A stretch of 7,388 nt of DNA from an uncultured Alistipes sp. Its GTDB lineage: Bacteria > Bacteroidota > Bacteroidia > Bacteroidales > Rikenellaceae. Shown in pieces: positions 5,477 to 7,388 of this stretch. A program made the position numbers and the translations under genes. Position 1 is the first letter of the stretch; each line of letters starts with the position of its first letter. The stretch is taken from assembly GCA_934754975.1 (NCBI GenBank), contig CAKVKI010000130.1, positions 1-7,388 on the forward strand, in the 5' to 3' direction. The notes below the pieces were generated by a model, which did no database searches, had not been told where the DNA came from, and saw only the letters and a program-made list of their open reading frames with translations.

Positions 5477-6469
5477 TTAAGCCTTGCCGGCCGAACCCAG
5501 CACGCTCTCGCACTTGTGCATGTAGAGTTTCTTCAGTTCGTCGCGGGCCGGACCCAGGTACTTGCGGGGGTCGAACTCGGCGGGCTGGTCTACGAAGATC
5601 TTGCGGATGGCTGCGGTCATTGCCAGACGGCCGTCCGAGTCGATGTTGATCTTGCAGACTGCGCTCTTGGCGGCCTTGCGGAGCTGCTCTTCGGGAATGC
5701 CTACGGCATCCTTCAGCGCACCGCCGTGCGTGTTGATGATCTTCACGTACTCCTGCGGAACCGACGACGATCCGTGCAGCACGATGGGGAAGCCCGGAAG
5801 CTCCTTTTCGATCTCGGCCAGAATGTCGAAACGCAGTTCGGGCGGAACGAGGATGCCCTCGGCGTTGCGGGTGCACTGTTCGGGCTTGAACTTGTTAGCT
5901 CCGTGCGAGGTGCCGATCGAGATGGCCAGCGAATCCACGCCGGTCTTCGATACGAAATCCACGACGTCCTTGGGGTCGGTGTAAGTGTGGTGTTCGGCCG
6001 AAACCTCGTCTTCCACGCCGGCCAGTACGCCCAGCTCGCCTTCGACCGTCACGTCGAATTTATGTGCATATTCCACGACCTGCTTGGTGAGCGCCACGTT
6101 TTCGTCGTAGGGCAGGTGCGAACCGTCGATCATCACCGACGAGAAGCCCATGTCGATACAGCTCTTGCAAAGTTCGAACGAGTTGCCGTGGTCGAGGTGC
6201 AGTACGATCGGAATGTTCTTGCCCAGTTCCTTGGCATATTCGACGGCGCCCTGTGCCATGTAGCGGAGCAGGGTCTGGTTGGCGTATTTGCGCGCGCCCG
6301 ACGATACCTGGAGAATTACCGGCGACGAAGCCTCTACGCAAGCCTGGATGATGGCCTGCATCTGCTCCATGTTGTTGAAGTTGAATGCCGGGATGGCATA
6401 ACCGCCTTTGACGGCCTTTGCGAACATCTCGCGGGTGTTCACAAGACCCAAATCTTTGTAGGATACCAT
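5477..6469 (-). CDS. fba: Class II fructose-bisphosphate aldolase
   Basis: 330 residues, full length for the zinc class II aldolases. It reversibly cleaves fructose 1,6-bisphosphate to dihydroxyacetone phosphate and glyceraldehyde 3-phosphate in the cytosol (glycolysis and gluconeogenesis). Visible motifs: AFNFNN (28-33); LHLDHG with catalytic Asp93 and zinc ligand His94; EGELG (143-147); TSHG with zinc ligand His189 and the start of the phosphate-binding loop; LHGSS with His232; and NIDSD (275-279) binding the substrate phosphate. The C-terminus LKKLYMHKCESVLGSAGKA is intact. The start ATG follows an A/T-rich leader without a Shine-Dalgarno, as usual in this phylum. The gene is monocistronic: divergent from the fumarase and followed by a strong terminator. 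Its last 61 bases have a rearranged copy at 2672-2730. Confidence 0.97.
   Translation of the reverse strand: MVSYKDLGLVNTREMFAKAVKGGYAIPAFNFNNMEQMQAIIQACVEASSPVILQVSSGARKYANQTLLRYMAQGAVEYAKELGKNIPIVLHLDHGNSFELCKSCIDMGFSSVMIDGSHLPYDENVALTKQVVEYAHKFDVTVEGELGVLAGVEDEVSAEHHTYTDPKDVVDFVSKTGVDSLAISIGTSHGANKFKPEQCTRNAEGILVPPELRFDILAEIEKELPGFPIVLHGSSSVPQEYVKIINTHGGALKDAVGIPEEQLRKAAKSAVCKINIDSDGRLAMTAAIRKIFVDQPAEFDPRKYLGPARDELKKLYMHKCESVLGSAGKA
5498..5536 (-). repeat. 39-base direct repeat within the fba 3' end (right copy)
   Basis: This is the native copy, encoding LKKLYMHKCESVL near the end of the aldolase. It is identical to 2692-2730 in the same orientation; the two copies lie 2,806 bases apart and bracket both lipoprotein genes. 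The last 20 bases of the gene beyond it (5476-5495) reappear inverted beside the other copy. Confidence 0.9.
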
Positions 6470-6514
6470 AGTAATTTAATTTATGCAGTGAATTGTTACT
6501 CTCGAAAAACCGCA

Positions 6515-6522
6515 CAAATTTA
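6515..6522 (-). promoter_or_regulatory. Putative -7 box of the fba promoter
   Basis: On the - strand TAAATTTG matches TAnnTTTG and lies 45 bases upstream of the aldolase ATG in a very AT-rich stretch. No convincing TTG element is seen 19-21 bases upstream, so the promoter call rests on the -7 box and its position. Confidence 0.45.
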
Positions 6523-6562
6523 ATAAATATTCTAATTAATTGCGCCTGTTCGGGCTATTTTA

Positions 6563-6578
6563 TTCACCTTTTTGTGAA
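6563..6578. promoter_or_regulatory. Small inverted repeat between divergent promoters
   Basis: TTCAC, six bases, GTGAA: a perfect 5-bp dyad in the middle of the fba/fumarase intergenic region, 25 bases upstream of the fumarase -33 element and 40 bases upstream of the aldolase -7 box. The size and spacing suit a CRP/FNR-family dimer site, but the half-sites match no consensus I can name. A chance dyad in AT-rich DNA is possible. Confidence 0.3.
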
Positions 6579-6603
6579 AAAAATAACAGACGGCCGGAAA
6601 TTG

Positions 6604-6635
6604 TTGCGCAATCCGGATTGTTTTTTGTATTTTTG
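6604..6635 (+). promoter_or_regulatory. Bacteroidetes-type promoter for fumarate hydratase
   Basis: TATTTTTG at 6628-6635 fits TAnnTTTG, and TTG at 6604-6606 lies 21 bases upstream as a -33 element (another TTG is at 6601). Transcription would start near 6642, leaving a leader of nearly 150 bases, long for a housekeeping gene. Confidence 0.6.
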
Positions 6636-6645
6636 CATGGCTTTA

Positions 6646-6745
6646 GCTCCGGGGGTTCCGAATTGGGAGTGAACGGCGGCGCCGGGCCTGCCCCGAACGG
6701 CTGAAAAGCGCCGGCGCAGCGCGGCGACGGCAGCTCTCCCGGAGC
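6646..6745 (+). promoter_or_regulatory. GC-rich structured leader of the fumarase mRNA
   Basis: GCTCCGGGGG (6646-6655) can pair with CTCCCGGAGC (6736-6745) over 10 bp with one G-U, closing an 80-base GC-rich segment. Inside, GCGCCGG (6679-6685) pairs with CCGGCGC (6711-6717). The segment stands out sharply from the AT-rich promoter before it and the A-rich unstructured stretch (from about 6758 to the ATG) after it. It starts right at the predicted transcription start. I match it to no known riboswitch or small-RNA family; it may be a regulatory or stabilising leader, or a separate small RNA. Confidence 0.35.
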
Positions 6746-6789
6746 GGACTTTGAGGATATTAATACAACAAACATAAACAACTACAACT

Positions 6790-7388
6790 ATGGCTGACTT
6801 TATTTATCAGGAGCCGTTCCCCGTCGGGGAAGACAAAACCGAGTACCGTCTTTTGACGAAGGATTACGTGAAGGTCGTCGAGTGCGACGGACGTAAAATC
6901 CTGAAGGTGGACCCCGCGGGTCTCGAACTGTTGTCGAAGGCCGCCTACAGCGACGTGTCGTTCTACCTGCGGGCCGCGCACCTGCAGAAGCTGCGCAATA
7001 TCCTCGAAGATCCCGAAGCTACCGACAACGACAAGTTCGTGGCCTACACGATGCTGCTGAACCAGGTCGTTGCGGCTGAGGGCGAACTCCCGACCTGCCA
7101 GGATACCGGCACGGCCATCTGCGTCGCACACAAGGGCGAGGATGTCTATACGGGCGCCGACGATGCCGAGTGCATCTCCCGGGGCGTTTACGAAACCTAT
7201 AAGGACCGCAACCTGCGCTATTCGCAGGTCGTGCCTTTCACGATGACCGACGAGAAGAACTCGGGCACCAACCTTCCGGCACAGATCGACATCTACGGCG
7301 GACACCCGGGCATGGAATACGAATTTCTCTTCATCACCAAGGGCGGCGGCTCGGCCAACAAAACCTTCCTCTACCAGCAGACCAAAGC
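6790..7388 (+). CDS. Class I fumarate hydratase, iron-sulfur type (N-terminal part)
   Basis: The first 199 codons of a protein that continues beyond the window (family length about 540). It is the single-chain, oxygen-sensitive class I fumarase of the FumA/FumB type, which interconverts fumarate and L-malate in the cytosol. Recognisable features: the N-terminal [17 protein letters not shown] typical of bacterial members; the helical region around [26 protein letters not shown], in which Cys103 is the first ligand of the [4Fe-4S] cluster; and [12 protein letters not shown] and [16 protein letters not shown], both highly conserved in the active-site domain. The remaining cluster Cys lie outside. 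In gut Bacteroidales this enzyme feeds the reductive branch to succinate. The start ATG is preceded by A-rich, Shine-Dalgarno-free sequence. It is divergent from fba and has a long structured leader. Confidence 0.95.
   Translation, partial: MADFIYQEPFPVGEDKTEYRLLTKDYVKVVECDGRKILKVDPAGLELLSKAAYSDVSFYLRAAHLQKLRNILEDPEATDNDKFVAYTMLLNQVVAAEGELPTCQDTGTAICVAHKGEDVYTGADDAECISRGVYETYKDRNLRYSQVVPFTMTDEKNSGTNLPAQIDIYGGHPGMEYEFLFITKGGGSANKTFLYQQTK

Noticed and set aside
5381..6523. Open frame of 380 codons on the + strand.
   Set aside because: It is antisense to the class II aldolase and even crosses its terminator and promoter; no domain or ribosome site supports it.

Overview
The window looks like the chromosome of a GC-rich member of the Bacteroidales. 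An Alistipes/Rikenellaceae-like genome is my best guess, inferred from gene style and not proven. Supporting signs are promoter elements of the Bacteroidetes type (TAnnTTTG at -7, TTG or TTTG about 19-21 bases upstream), A-rich leaders without Shine-Dalgarno sites, lipoproteins with an acidic stretch right after the lipobox Cys, and the zinc class II aldolase and iron-sulfur class I fumarase usual in these gut anaerobes.

Left part (1-1947, + strand): a tight gene run. It holds the 3' end of an SDR-type L-threonine dehydrogenase, a small cupin overlapping it by 4 bases, a membrane-anchored serine alpha/beta hydrolase, and a small Cys-rich protein. Gaps of 9 and 17 bases suggest one transcript. 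A clearly AT-richer orphan gene for a membrane-anchored protein follows (2099-2614), probably acquired.

Scar (2672-2826): the most unusual part. It fuses an exact 39-base copy of the 3' end of the aldolase gene, lying about 2.8 kb away, to the last 31 codons of a second, diverged alpha/beta hydrolase. Next to the 39-base copy, the final ~20 bases of the aldolase gene, including its stop codon, are also present but inverted. The block between the two aldolase 3' ends (2731-5497) is therefore flanked by direct repeats, as an island inserted in the aldolase 3' end would be. No integrase gene is visible, and the inversion points rather to replication template switching.

Middle (3066-5150, - strand): two adjacent lipoprotein genes, probably surface exposed. 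Each seems to carry two copies of one beta-rich module, and they are probably transcribed together from a good promoter near 5207-5238. A bidirectional hairpin terminator (2954-2982) separates them from the left part.

Right part (5477-7388): class II fructose-bisphosphate aldolase on the - strand, with a strong terminator, is divergent from a class I fumarate hydratase on the + strand that runs off the window. Their 320-base shared region holds promoter elements for both, a small inverted repeat, and a GC-rich leader able to form a 10-bp closing stem upstream of the fumarase. Glycolysis/gluconeogenesis and the fumarate branch of central metabolism thus meet at one intergenic region.
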